DNA from: Heterotrichella gracilis | Taxonomy: Eukaryota > Sar > Xanthophyceae > Tribonematales > Xanthonemataceae | Reading direction: 5' to 3' | Assembly (NCBI GenBank): GCA_032358255.1 | Contig: JAULBX010009991.1 | Location: 279,168-343,167 of the forward strand | DNA length: 64,000 nucleotides | Shown here: positions 43,537 through 55,260 of the stretch, piece after piece | How positions within the stretch are numbered: position 1 is the first letter of the stretch | Layout of the letters: every line of letters begins with the position of its first letter | Position numbers and translations under genes: made by a program | The notes under the pieces: generated by a model | What the model saw: the letters and a program-made list of their open reading frames with translations, nothing else | What the model was told of the DNA's origin: nothing | The model's database searches: none

Positions 43537-44825
43537 ATGAGCTCTCTCCGAAGTGTCTCACGCCTTTGTCGACCCCTGGTGTCCAGAGTACTGAGCGGCA
43601 GCCAAGCACAGCCATCAGCTGCACTGCACTGGCGGCCGTTTGCTGCACAGGCGGAAGCACCAGTTCAAGATGTGCCTGAAGGACACTGGAACTCAGACCT
43701 CCGTCCGGTAGCATGCAACATTGGGTTGAACAGATTGCGAGACCTTACACTTCGCCAAGACCTGTGCTTGTACAAGGGCACCACCAAAACGCCTTTGGCA
43801 AGTATTTTCAAGGTGGGTGCAGCCCACTGAAAGTTGGGCAATAGCATGTGCAGTCAGCCAGTTCTGGCAAAACCCTACTACCATCTGCCTTGCTCTCATG
43901 CACCGTTGCAGAAACAGTGTTGGGTGGCTTCCAGCCTGAAACCCTGGCAACTATCCCTGCAGGGCAAGAAGGTCATCGTCTTTGGAGTGCCGGACATGGG
44001 CAAAATCTGCACTGATGTACATGTCCCTGGATATGTCAACCAGGTGCGGAGTGCTGGGTGGTGGGGCAGGACCCAACGGCACTGGGGCCTGTGGGTTGTG
44101 GTTAAAACAGGCGTGTGGTCATTTCCTTCTGCAGGCAAATGACTTGAAGAGCCTGGGAGTTGATGGAATCCTCTGCATTGCTGTTGGACCACCCAGCGAC
44201 GTGGCCACATGGGCAGCAGGCTTAGGGTTGGGCGACCAGGTGAGCAAGGTGGAGGGATACTGGCTTGCGATCACCTGGCTACAAGGTCTCTGTGACTCTG
44301 GGTATCAATGTTGTATTTTGGCTGCTGCTAGGTGGAGGTGATTGCCGATGCCAATGGAGGGTTTGTTCGGATGTTGGGACTGGAACTTGCGGCTCCAAGC
44401 GCTCCTTCAGGAACACCCAAGTCACAACGGTGGGCCCTTGAGCACCATTTGCAATGCCGTACTTGTGGTTTTGTGGCGGTGCCTTGCACCTCATTGCGTG
44501 CCTCTCAAACTCTAGCTAAGGTTTGTGTGAATGTTTTGCAGATATGCTGCATTGGTGGACAACGGTATCCTTGCAAAGCTGGTGAGTGGCCTATACATGT
44601 GTGAGGCGCCTGCAACCATGTCAACACCTGCCCCTGCTCCCCCGCCGCCCCACTCATACCAAGTGTATAACCGTAATGTGCTGGGAGGACGTTGCTGCTT
44701 CCTGGGAGAATTTCATGTATGACAGGCTTGTTCTTGCTGTGCAGAAAATTGACGATTCTCCTGGGGACTGCACGTTCTCCAGTGCGGAGAACATGCTGCA
44801 GCTGATGAAAGATCTACAAGAGTAA
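43537..44825 (+). CDS. PRXIIF: Type II peroxiredoxin, mitochondrial PrxIIF-like, altered active site
   Basis: Thioredoxin-fold peroxidase family that reduces peroxides. Seven exons, with boundaries 43537-43812, 43963-44043, 44134-44239, 44332-44429, 44542-44581 and 44746-44825 as best read (one more split is possible), give about 226 residues. The N-terminus SSLRSVSRLCRPLVSRVL is basic and hydroxylated without acids, a good mitochondrial presequence. PLASIFKGKKVIVFGVP leads into the active-site loop, which here reads DMGKICTDVHVPGY. In the family the loop is PGAxTxxC followed by HVP; the Cys and the HVP are kept at the right spacing, but the conserved Thr is absent and the loop is one residue shorter. 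LKSLGVDGILCIAV, ADANGGFVRMLGLEL and the conserved Arg region SQRYAALVDNG follow. The fold is intact; normal peroxidase activity is doubtful. Confidence 0.85.
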
Positions 44826-45255
44826 CAGCAGAATGCTTGCTGCAGTGAGAGAGACAGAAGTGCTGGACAGCTAAATTAGATCAAATGGGGTGTACAGTGC
44901 TGGTGCAAAAGCGCTTCCACACGCATGCTGCAGACTACCTGGTAAATCTTAACCTTGACAAAGAGTAATGAAAACAAATTGGTTCAAAATCCCTTGCCGC
45001 CATTATGCGGATTTTTTAGTAACTATACAGTGATGCAGTCTGCTGTCCCCTTCATCTTTCACTAGCAAATTGAGCGCAAAGTCAATTGGCAGCAACCGAC
45101 AGTGCACAGCCTGGGTCTAGTGTCTGATGCGACCCCATTCTATATAGACAAGGTCAGCCAGAGGCATGCTTTGCTCTGTGTACATTCCTGCTTTGTACTG
45201 TTTTCAGGCTGTAATATGAGAAGCTGAAAGTCTCGTAGTGCCTCTTGAGGCCGCG
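44826..45255. other. Convergent intergenic interval peroxiredoxin / importin-11
   Basis: About 430 bases between convergent stop codons. No coding sequence or repeat is seen; it should contain both 3' untranslated regions. Confidence 0.5.
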
Positions 45256-48200
45256 TCATTCGCCAGCTGCAATGGCTGCGGATAGCTGTGCACCCAATGC
45301 CGGGTCCAGCCTTGATGCTGCCTCTTGAAACGCTGCGCCATGCAATGCGGCCCACTCCCCAACTTTCTGCCTGAGCACTGTGCTCAGTTTCAGCTGCTTG
45401 ACGGGATCACCATCGTACAGTTGCTGGCGCCGTCTGCGTTCCCCCTCAGCCTCCTCTGAGTCCACAACAGGCAGGTCCACATCATCAGCATCATGCGGCA
45501 CACTGCGGTAGTAGTCAAACCCGTAGTCCGCTGCCGACCCTTCATTCCGTGAAGACTCAACCTGGCAAGCAACAGACACCACATTGTGAGTGCATTATCA
45601 GGTGGTCACATCATTTGCCCAAACAGTGATTCAATATCTGCTCACGTGCATGACAGCTATTGCCACAGCGTTACCAAGCTGAATCTGGGGCACTGACATG
45701 CAGCATCCAATGCAAAAACACTGATTGCAATAGACTTGCCTCAAACCATACAGAAGTGATGTTGGCAACAATCTCGACCAAGCTCTGCAGCAGTTCTGGC
45801 TCAGGGATGGTCAGCAAATTGCACAACGCCAGCGCAGACAGCTTCCGCGCAGGTGCACTTCCAATGCAATCAAATTTATCCATCCACGTGTCCACAAGAG
45901 CCAAAAGCACTTGTTGATGGCTTGAACTGGTAGGGGCTTGTGTTGCCCTGCCCAGTAACTGCTGGAATGCAGCTGGGTTTGCAAGGAGTACACGAGCAAA
46001 AACCCCCAAGGCACCTGCATGTGCACCAAAGCTATCGCTTATCCATATGTTGCCAGCATATTCTGTTGTTGCCAACTTCGGAGCAGCAAATTGTATGCTA
46101 GAAACGCGTTGCAAGCACATAAGACACAAGCGCATAAAATCAGCATAGAATCCAGCAACAATTGTCCATTCCACAGACACAACTTACCTGCAACCACCAG
46201 TGTGGATTCGTTGCCCGACAAAACTGTACCCAGCAGCTTGTGCAGTGCAGGCTCCAGCAGCTGAGGACCTTCATTGGTAAAACACTGCAGTATAGTGTCC
46301 ATGACATGAAGCAGGAGGAGCGTCCCCTTGTCCTTGACATTGCCTATCATGCTTTGAAGCATTGCTGCTATATGTTGGCCATAATGCTGCATGAAAGCGC
46401 TGCCGCCCAGCAGGATACAACTGGTGGTGACCTTGGTCACTACTGGTATATGCTCTGCAGTGTAGATAAATACACAATCAGCGCAAATTGCCGGATTGAC
46501 AAGTACTTCAATTGTATTTTCCTCAAGGGCACTTTTCATGCAGCCTGGGATAGAGGAAGGGCTTATCCTTGCCGTTTACTGCAGCCTACAGGACGCCATG
46601 GCAAGGCCATGAGATGGTGCAACAAATACTTCCACACAATTCCTCATATTGCAAAACAATAGTTTGCGTTTGTGTAGTAGGTTGTTTAGCGATGAGTGAC
46701 CGGGGTGGCATCTGCGCCGTACGGTAGTGCACTGACCTGTGGAGCGCTCCATTATGGGGGGTATGAAGGAATACAGCTGCAACAAGGGACCATTGGGGTG
46801 TGGTGCATTCCGCAGGGTGACCAGGTAGAGCTGCAGACCATCCTCCAGAAGATTGAGCTCGTCAGGCTGATTGATGTCAATACAATACTGAAGAATTGGT
46901 AGCACCAATGGGTAGCTGATCGGCGAATGCGTCCCCAATGCATGCACCAGGCGCTGCAGCGCCAGCAGGATCTGCAGGTGAGGGTGGAGATCTAAGTGTA
47001 CACAACGCTGTGCGCATGCACTTTCACAACACGATGCTCATTGATAGCTTCCACCCATTGAAGTGCACATGCAACAGGTGCAATACAACATCAGCCCTAG
47101 CGGTGGGTGCTGCTTGCCTGTATCCTCAGCAAGCTCTGCCCTTCAGCATCCTGCCATACCCCAGGTAGCAAACTGAGCAGCATCTCAGCGTGCGGAGTAA
47201 TTTCATCCTGAAGCCTGTCAATTATAATGTTCAACAAATTGAAAACCTGCACAGAACAAAGCAAATGATCAGCCACTGAGCTATACGTAGTTGAACAATT
47301 TAGAATGGCTTGATAGCTGAAAGACCTGCCTGCACATTGCTCTCAAAATTACTCAGATTCTGCAGTAGGTGTGCAAGCGCTGCACAGCATGGTCCAAGAA
47401 CATCAACAAACTGCTCCTGGCGGAACTCCCTGCATGCAAACGGCAGCCTGACGAGCGGTGTTGCTGATGCTTGCAATAACAATGAAACAGGAGCCTGCGA
47501 TGTTATTGTAGTAGTACAAACTGCAAAACCACCCCAAGGGATGCTAACGATTTTACCAGTCATCGATAAGCACGCGCAATGTGGAGACAGCTGTAAGCTG
47601 GATTGTTTCATCCTCATCTCTGAGTGCTGAAAGGAGTGTGTGATACGCTGCCGGCCTGTCCTCTGGCTTCAGCTTGGGAACCCATTGCCCGATAAGCTTC
47701 AGAGCCTGCCTCCTCAGTGGTCTCAAAGCAGGGTCACTCTGTCCAGACTCCTGAACCAATGCACCAGCAGAAAAAATGAATCTCACTTGTCCATCGTACC
47801 GGCATGCTTTTGTTTGAAATGTACCATGTAACCTGAACAACCCAAAAACAGTACCTGATGCCCCATTCTTTTTCTGTGATGCGTGGAAATGTATAATGTC
47901 CATCATATGCATTTCAAAACCATTTCAATTTATTACAAGGAATTTGCAAAAGCAACGCACCGGAACATCTATAGCCATGGCGAATTGCACAATCTTGAGA
48001 CTAATAGATTCAGGAGGGAATTGATAAAGCCACCTCATTGTGTATCACAAGCCGCAAACTAATCATGCATTTTTCAGTGCAATTAAATATGCAAATCTAC
48101 TCAGGGTTTAAGTTCCTAGACGATAGGGTTGTGACCAATCGATTGAGCCCTGCGGGCTAGGTTGGCAATGCAGATGACCTTTTGAGGCAGTGTTGGCAAT

Positions 48201-50750
48201 GGATGGGTTTTATTTTTGTGGGGTCGCTCACGTGCATGGCCAGGTCAGTGAAACCAAATCACGGACCTTCTGTATCGCAGCATGCAAAACGTGGCATCAC
48301 GTACAAGCAGTGAAATGGTTGAACATGTGTGCAAAAATTACCTGCAGCAGCGATGACCTGAACCATACCGGGAAGTCCACATAGTCATGCAGCTCAAATG
48401 CCCCCACCCCGACAGCGTTATATGCAGCTTCCTTGGCAAGCACAGCATGCAAGCCGCTTGTACTGCCAGGCACAGTGACAGCAGCACACAACTCAACAGC
48501 CTGCTTGAGGATGTTCAGGGTGAAAGGAGCCAGTGATTGCCCGTTGATCTGGATTGCAAGCAAGCAGGTTGTCAGTTGCAACGGGATTGGTGCCACAGGG
48601 TGCATGTGGCGATGTTGACGTAGTTCAATTATGGCATTGAAATGATGTCAGGCAATATCACCTCCAGTAGGCTGAGGTACAGAGCTTCAGCAGCCGATCG
48701 CAGGTGTTCTTGCCATGGTCTTGTTTCATTCTCATGATAAAATTCCTCGGAACTGTGGCTCCATTCCTCAATCTCTTTGCCCTGCGGACAGCAATGGTAT
48801 TAATCAGCTGCAACCTGAACCCTTGTGTCACACGTTCCCAAAACCATGAAGATTGCGCTGCACGAACCGTGAGCGGGAACACCCGCGTGATGATGACTCT
48901 GGACACTTCTTGCTGCCGATCTGTATTCCAAAAGGAGGAGATGACCTGCTGCACTTGAGCTGCCACTTCCTTCATGTTATCTGCCTACAGGAAGTGGTAG
49001 GCTTTGCAAGCGTGTTCAAAGGCCAAGTAATGCACAATGCCATGTGCAAATGCCTACCTGATGCCGTGCAGCAGGATTCAGCACAAGCGACCCTGCCGCT
49101 CCTTTGTACGGCCCTGACTTGAGCACAGCATGAAGGAATAAGATGCTGCTCAGTGTCATTTGCTCAAAAGCAGGAGCATCACTGCTGCACTCATCCATGA
49201 GTCGCCCATAGCAAAACTGCATCACGGGCACTAAGGCACCAGAGTGGAAGTATGACCTGCAGCGATGATCTCTGTCAGACATGCGATGATGATGTACAGC
49301 CATAGTTGACTTGCACCCGCAAACATTACCATGGGTGCATGTCCTGGATGTCGATCAACGTCTTGATCAATTTCAGCAGGCCACGATCCAGCATGGCCAG
49401 CAGCTGGCTTTTGTGAGCTGAATTTGTTGGCCGCAATTTCAACAGTGCTTCTAGCGCATGAAGCACGCCCGGCAGCACCTACCAGCAGCACAAAGCCCAA
49501 TATTTCCCCTCTCGGTGATAAGCATTGGTGGGCTACAGGAACTATGAACCAAATGCATACCTGGCCCACGACGGGCACATTCTGCAGCGATTTTGCGTCG
49601 CTTGGGAACCCAAAAAGCACCATCCGTCTCACGGCCTGTTACCCAGGCAATGGCGACACTTTAACGAACAGTAGTTCCAAGAAGTTGCGCAGTCATGTCA
49701 ATGGTAATTTCTGCCCTCAAACACACGGGCAGGGTTGCACCTTTACCTTCAGCAGCACCAGCCATCTCTCAAAGAACAATAGCAGGTGCTGTGGGGGGGT
49801 GGGGGTGCCCAGGGCTTGAGGCAAAGTGCTTATGATAGTCTGTGTGTCCTGGCACCAGCTGCCCCACACATGGTCATACAATTGAGCGGTAACCTGCGCA
49901 AGAGGAGTGGATCAAGGCGTGGGTATTGACAACCAGAGTTGCCCGTGGACCATGTCGTGCAGAGCCTCACCTCGGTGAACACCTTCTGGTCGGCGGCCAG
50001 GCGCTTTGAGGACAACTCTTTCAAAATGTGGTGCAGGACCAGGTATACCCTCCGGATGGTGAGCGTATTGTTGTCTTGCAGCTTTCCCAGCAGCTCCACA
50101 AAAAGACTGGGCCATTTCCCAGGATAGTCGTACCTTGCCACCTTTGAAAACAGCACTGCAACCTGCACAGCAATCTGCATGACACCCAAAGTCAGCAGCC
50201 AATTTGTGACACCACCCCTCAACTATCTCAGGCTCTCAAACACGTGCGCACTTGGCTGTTCTCCTGGTCAACAAGGTCTAGGAGTTTAGCCCTCAGGTAT
50301 GCCTTCTCTTCCTCAGAAATGCCTCCCCTGCCATGGCACCAAGACAGTCAGAAACAAGCACTGCTTGCACCGCAAAGCCCTCAGCGGTAGCGGCCCCTTA
50401 CCCTGTTGATCTAGGCTTCCAATATCTGGTGACACAGTTCTTCAGCTGGACGATGGCTAGCCATCTTGCACTATGGTCTGCTGCTTTGTTGCCAACGATT
50501 TCCTGGGCACTCATTGCAATGCAAGGCTCAGAACATATGCATGCATGCATCAGACAATGAGGCTCACAGACACCAAAGCTCGATGCCTGTAACTTACCAC
50601 CAAACACGAGCAGAACCCTTGTCGAGTCTCGAGTGCTTGCAGCAGGGCCTCAGCCTGTTTCTGCGTGCTGCTGTCCTGGCTGAGGGCACCTTTCAGACAC
50701 TCAAACAATTGGGGTATGTCCTGTGGGCCCAGTGCAGCTGCGTTTGACAT
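45256..50750 (-). CDS. IPO11: Importin-11 / Kap120-type nuclear transport receptor, many exons
   Basis: Karyopherin-beta family import receptor that binds Ran-GTP and carries cargo into the nucleus; a HEAT-repeat solenoid of about 1,000 residues. It starts at 50750 (MSNAAALGPQDIPQLFECL). The importin N-terminal domain is clear: QKQAEALLQALETRQGFCS, HSARWLAIVQLKNCVTRYW, then AVLFSKVARYDYPGKWPSLF (about 50150) and KELSSKRLAADQKVF (about 50000), which correspond closely to importin-11 rather than CRM1. Middle exons include AAYNAVGVGAFELHDYVDFP (about 48410), KLIGQWVPKLKPEDRPAAYH (about 47670), TAVSTLRVLIDDW, INQPDELNLLEDGLQLYLVT (about 46850) and APARKLSALALCNLLTIPEP (about 45830). The last exon has DDVDLPVVDSEEAEGERRRR and ends LDPALGAQLSAAIAAGE. 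The exons are small and numerous; not every junction was checked. It is in tandem with CCT3 upstream. Confidence 0.9.
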
Positions 50751-51752
50751 GTTTGCTCTCGGGGTTTCGTAATAGGAACCGTTTGATGCATGCTGTTAGG
50801 CGAGCAGATATTTGACAGGTCGGCGAGCCATCATCTTGGTTGCACGCAGCCTTTCTGAAAGTCAGTTGCCCCAGTATCCAGAAGCTCAGTTTGTGTACAC
50901 GTCTGAAAGGTGGCCCCACACAGACTACTAATTGCACCCCCAAGCGTTTGCTCGCTCAGTACTCGAGCGTTTAAAAGATCACCTCGAGGACCAATGGTCC
51001 TCCTTAGGAACCCTAACTTAGGGAAATTGGAGTGCCTACACGTGAGTGAAAAGTTGGCCAAAAGAGTGGAAACAAATTGTGAGGAAGGCCAAGGTAAAGG
51101 AGGCATGGGTAGGAGACCCTTGGACTCCCAGCTGGGGTGAGGAGGCTGTATCTAGTCAACTAGGTGGCACCTACCTGTCGCCTAATAATTATTGGTGGTG
51201 CTTCATGCGGGTGTGTCATGCGGGGTGCAGATGCACACTCTGTCAGACACGGATATTCAATACGGTGGATTGTTCCCTGTGGGCGTTCCCTTTCTTACTT
51301 TGTGGAAACAAGGATGACCATTGTTGTAATGGAGCTTCCAGGCACTTAAACCAGCCTTGGGGAATAAGTTGGAGGCTTAGCCATGAATGGGGATACTATC
51401 TAGCTCAAGCAAGACTGGGGCTTCCATGTGAGCAAGGGCAATAAGATAAGCTAGGACAGGAGGACTGTAATTGCATGTGGTAACTTTATTCTCCTGCTCT
51501 GGTGCCTATCCTCTGCAATAGGGTTACCGTAATCATGCTTTCCAATTTGTTTTTTATTTGACTTGGCGTTCAGGTATTTGTTACACGGCTGACAGCATTC
51601 CATGGCACTCCGGAAGCAAGATGGTAAAAAAGTACCTGCATTCCAGCTTTGAAGCCAGATCAGCATACAAGAGCCAAGGCCAAACCTGCATAATCACTGC
51701 ATAACAACAACCTGCTAATCCCTAATCCACAAAATTGCATTGGTCCAATAGG

Positions 51753-51800
51753 CAGACTCTGCAGCCTGGAGATTTAAAAGGTTCCAGGCTGCAGAGTCTG
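51753..51800. repeat. Perfect 18-bp inverted repeat (hairpin)
   Basis: CAGACTCTGCAGCCTGGA at 51753-51770 is the exact reverse complement of 51783-51800, with a 12-base AT-rich loop. It lies about 500 bases past the CCT3 stop codon on that gene's strand, possibly in or just beyond its 3' end. It could be a structural RNA element or mobile-element relic. Confidence 0.85.
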
Positions 51801-52065
51801 ACGTCAAGTGGTACAGCGTGTCTGACATCCAGTTGTTGTACACCACCTGATGATCAGCAACAGGCAGAAAGGCGTGCGCAGACCAAATTGGATGGCACTT
51901 GCTGTGACAGCTCCCGCATGTAGATTGCTGCGCCATCCTGCTTTGCTCTCATGCATTGACACCCCCGCCGCCCAGTATCATCATCATGAGCCTGCCCTGT
52001 GTTTTTGGTGTCCATTCCATCTCCTACAAGTCCTGCCAGCCTTGCGCTCCCCCTGCGCGCCTGTC

Positions 52066-52117
52066 GCCCCCTCACGTCATCCGCCAGGGAAGCCCCCTCA
52101 CGTCATCCGCCAGGAAA
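52066..52117 (+). repeat. 26-base tandem duplication
   Basis: Two adjacent copies of a 26-base unit beginning GCCCCCTCACGTCATCCGCC, differing at one position near the 3' end. It is non-coding and lies downstream of CCT3. Confidence 0.85.
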
Positions 52118-52310
52118 GCCCCATCACAGTGCAACTCGCCAAACTCCTACTCTGCCAGTTGGGCTTCAGAATCCACCTGCGACATGCAGCAAGAGGTTGC
52201 TGTGAAGTGGTAGCATGGCGGCCCATGGAGTGATCCGATGCATATCAATTCAGTAACATTGCAGAGCGCCACTGCGCCCCCACACGAAAGTGCACCCTCC
52301 GATCCTGAGT

Positions 52311-54835
52311 TCAACCAAATTGTATCTGACACTGCAAAAGGGTGCAACCCAAGCCTGCAAAGAAGTTGATGCGCAGGGCGCCAACAACACGTACATTATC
52401 ACCACTGTCTGCGACAGGTGCCTTGGCTTGTCCTGGTCCCATCTTTTTGCTCCTTGTCAAACCACTGACAATGTCGTCGATGCGCAGTAGGAGCGTTGAT
52501 GCCTCAATAGCAGTTTTGATTGTCTGTGTTTTCACTGCGTAAGGCTCCCACACACCAAGCTCCTTCATGTCACAAATGCTGCCTGCAGCGCGTTAAATTA
52601 CTATTGACAATACAGAATTTGACGATACAGCACCACCAGCAGCATCGTAAGCCTACATGGAAAACAACATAACAAGAATGAGCTGCATGCTGGATACCTG
52701 AGTTCCCATCGATGCCAATTGTACAATCCTGGGATTCTGCATGTTTGGCCCTCAGTTTGGTGAGTGTTCTGATCACATTGGCTCCACAGTTCTGTGCCAG
52801 TGTCCGTGGAATGACCTCCAGCGCCACCGCCACTGCCTTGTAGGCTGTGGATTCCACGCCCTTCACGGTTGACGCCTTCTCAGTCAAACCACGTGACACT
52901 GCCATTTCTACTGCTCCACCGCCTGCAAGAGAGGACACCCGTTATTAAACTGTAAGCTCCACCCATGGGCAGGCCTGCAAAGGAGATTAAAAAAGAAAGC
53001 AGGCAGAGGCACTTGTTAGTACCTGGGACCAGCCGTGGATCCAGGCAAACATTGCGGGCAACCTCCATTGCATCCTGCAGGTTCCTTTCCACCTCGTTTA
53101 GGACATCCTTTGATGCCCCACGCAGCACAATGGAGCATGCCTTTGGTTCTGTGCAGTCCACAATGAAGGTGAAAAACTCGTCACCAATCTTCCTCACTTC
53201 AAACAGACCGGCCTTGGTGCCAATGTCACTTTCCCGAATCTCCTCTGGCCTGTACACAATTGTGGCACCCGCCGCACGAGCAATGCGGTTGTTGTCAGTT
53301 TTGCGGATGCGACGAATGGCGCTGATGCCTGCCTTTGTGAGGTAGTGCGCTGCCAAATCACTGAGACCCTTCTCGGTGATGACCACATCTGGCTTGTGCG
53401 CAACAATCTCTCCACAAATCCGCTCAATGTACTCCTCCTCTTGTTTCAAAAGAGCAGCCCTGCACCAGACAGGCAGCAGTGAGTTGCACCACATGGGCGT
53501 TTTGGCGCCACAAGCTGTGACCTGCTGCGCGACAAACTCACCAGTCCTCTTCTCTCGAAAGCTCCACATTGGTCTGGTTCTCTCCCTTCTTGTACTCCAA
53601 AGGGCAATCCAACAGCAGGATGCGCGGGTTGTGTATCTTGCGGCGCATTCTGCCTGGTGAGACCACATCTTTCTGGAACATGACCCCACTGAGAACCCGC
53701 GAGTCCTCCATTGCGCCACCAGGAATTTTCTCGACCTTTGCATACTTCTTTATATCAATTTCTCGTTGGTTGTTGCCAACATCCACGGCAACTGTCTGCA
53801 CAGAGTCCAAAGCAAGCTCCTGCATGAAAAGTGAGAGTGAGAAGTTCTGCAGTCACCCAGGTGCAAAAAGACCCTCAACCCCACCCTGTCGCCCAGTCCG
53901 TACCGCAATCAAGGAGCCGAATCTGTGTGTAAACTTTGTGCCAATGCAGCTGTTGACAATTTTCATCAGCTGCTCCCGGTTCCCCACATCAATTGGGAAG
54001 GCAAGCTCATCAATGATCTTGATGGCGTCTTCCAGTGCCTTGACATAACCCTTGACTATCACGGTGGGGTGTATGTTTTTCTCCAGCAATGGCTCTGCTA
54101 CGTGCAGCAGCTCACCGGCTGCAAGACAGAGGGAATGAGTTCAGGAAGCATGCATGCAGATGTCTGGGCAGCAGCCGCATGCATATGCACAGCCCATATG
54201 CATGCCACCACACATGCTGGGGAGCTGCGCGATCGAAAATCTGCCTGTAAAGGCGGCAACACTGTGCAAGCGATGAGCTACGATTAGAGCGGTGGCCTCA
54301 CCCAAGATGATGACAGATGTGGTGCCATCTCCGACCTCCTCGTCTTGTGTCCTGCTCAGCTCTATGATAGACTGCGGGAACGAAGAGGGCCCAGTTCGCA
54401 AACATGCGTCCAAATACCAAAATAGAAAGAAAGGGTTACTGAACGTACTGACCTTTGCAGCGGGGTGCGAAACATCCACCTCTCTGAGAATTGCGTTCCC
54501 GTCATTTGTGAGGACAATGCCTACACAACAGAGTCACAGAACTCGACACAGCAGTTGGGTACAGTGGAAATACAAAAAATATCAATATACAAGCACTCAC
54601 TTCCGTTGGGGTCCAATAGCATCTTCAGCATGGAGCGGGGTCCTAACGTTGTCCGTATGATATCTGCCACTGCCTGTATGCAAGGTGGTTCAGCCCCAGT
54701 GCGATTCAGCAACAGCAGGTGCAGACAAGCAACGCAAAGATAACGCACCTTTGCAGCAAGTATGTTGGCGAACTGAGCCTTTTTGCCCTGCTCTCGTTTT
54801 GCTGACATAGACAGGACTGTGACTGGCGCCTGCAT
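52311..54835 (-). CDS. CCT3: CCT3, gamma subunit of the TRiC/CCT cytosolic chaperonin
   Basis: ATP-driven folding of actin, tubulin and many WD proteins, as one of eight paralogous subunits of the double ring. It starts at 54835 (MQAPVTVLSMSAKREQGKK). In order: ADIIRTTLGPRSMLKMLLDP (nucleotide-binding loop), GIVLTNDGNAILREVDVSHP, TQDEEVGDGTTSVIILGE (catalytic GDGTT, about 54320), EIDIKKYAKVEKIPGGAMED, PRILLLDCPLEYKKGENQTN (apical domain, about 53610), RIRKTDNNRIARAAGATIVY, FTFIVDCTEPKACSIVLRG, GGAVEMAVSRGLTEKASTVK and TAIEASTLLLRIDDIVSG. The KKYAKVEKIPGG and TDNNRIARA motifs separate the gamma subunit from other CCTs. All ATPase motifs are intact. After the conserved end, a short extra tail ends ...CQIQFG; 63 bases before that end have GT-AG borders and keep frame, so the tail may be spliced or retained. 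Confidence 0.94.
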
Positions 54836-55260
54836 CTTGTTCTGTGCCTGGAGCACCCCCACACCTACTGCCCACTGCAAGGCTTAGATCGAAGCCTGTG
54901 GCTGTATATGCTGTTTCGAGGTATCCTACATTTGCTTGAGCGAGGTCAGGCGATCGATCTCGGTGACAATACTCTCCAGTAGTCAACACAGGGAACTTTG
55001 AACGGAGTTCAAAAGGTGTTCTGGGTTGGAGGCAAGGTGGGTTACGCATGCATGGTAAATAGGGAGCGTACTTGGTTCCCGCCATTTTGCACGGCAACGG
55101 CACCAGTCACCTGAAAAGCGACCTGGCCTTTGTAAACACTTGTGACACTCGTGAAAGCCTTTTGCAACTGCTGTGCTGTTTCTGAAGGTTGGGCGCAAGC
55201 GATAGCGTTGCCAACTTGCTACATTCGTTGAGCCTCCTACCAGCGTGGCCTGGCGGCACC
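54836..55260. promoter_or_regulatory. Divergent promoter interval CCT3 / ESF1
   Basis: About 425 bases between divergent starts. GGTTCCCGCCATTTTG at about 55075-55090 resembles the E2F/DP site (TTTSSCGC) seen in growth-linked genes; both neighbours serve growth (folding and ribosome making). This reading rests on one motif only. Confidence 0.45.

Larger units (their letters stand above)
50751..52310. other. Intergenic interval CCT3 to importin-11, repeat-bearing
   Basis: About 1.56 kb between two genes on the same strand. It holds the importin-11 promoter at its left, and at its right the CCT3 3' region with an 18-bp perfect hairpin and a 26-base tandem duplication (listed separately). A 399-base open frame at 51046-51444 (plus strand, Trp- and Cys-rich) has no recognisable domain; I read it as chance or old mobile-element debris. 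Confidence 0.5.

Noticed and set aside
45256-50750. CRM1/exportin-1 as identity of the karyopherin
   Set aside because: N-terminal RRYWK-type, KVARYDYPGKWP and KRLAADQK motifs and the C-terminal stretch match importin-11, and no CRM1 cargo-groove motif was seen.
51046-51444. 133-codon frame as a gene
   Set aside because: No recognisable domain, odd Trp/Cys content, and no convincing exon partners.
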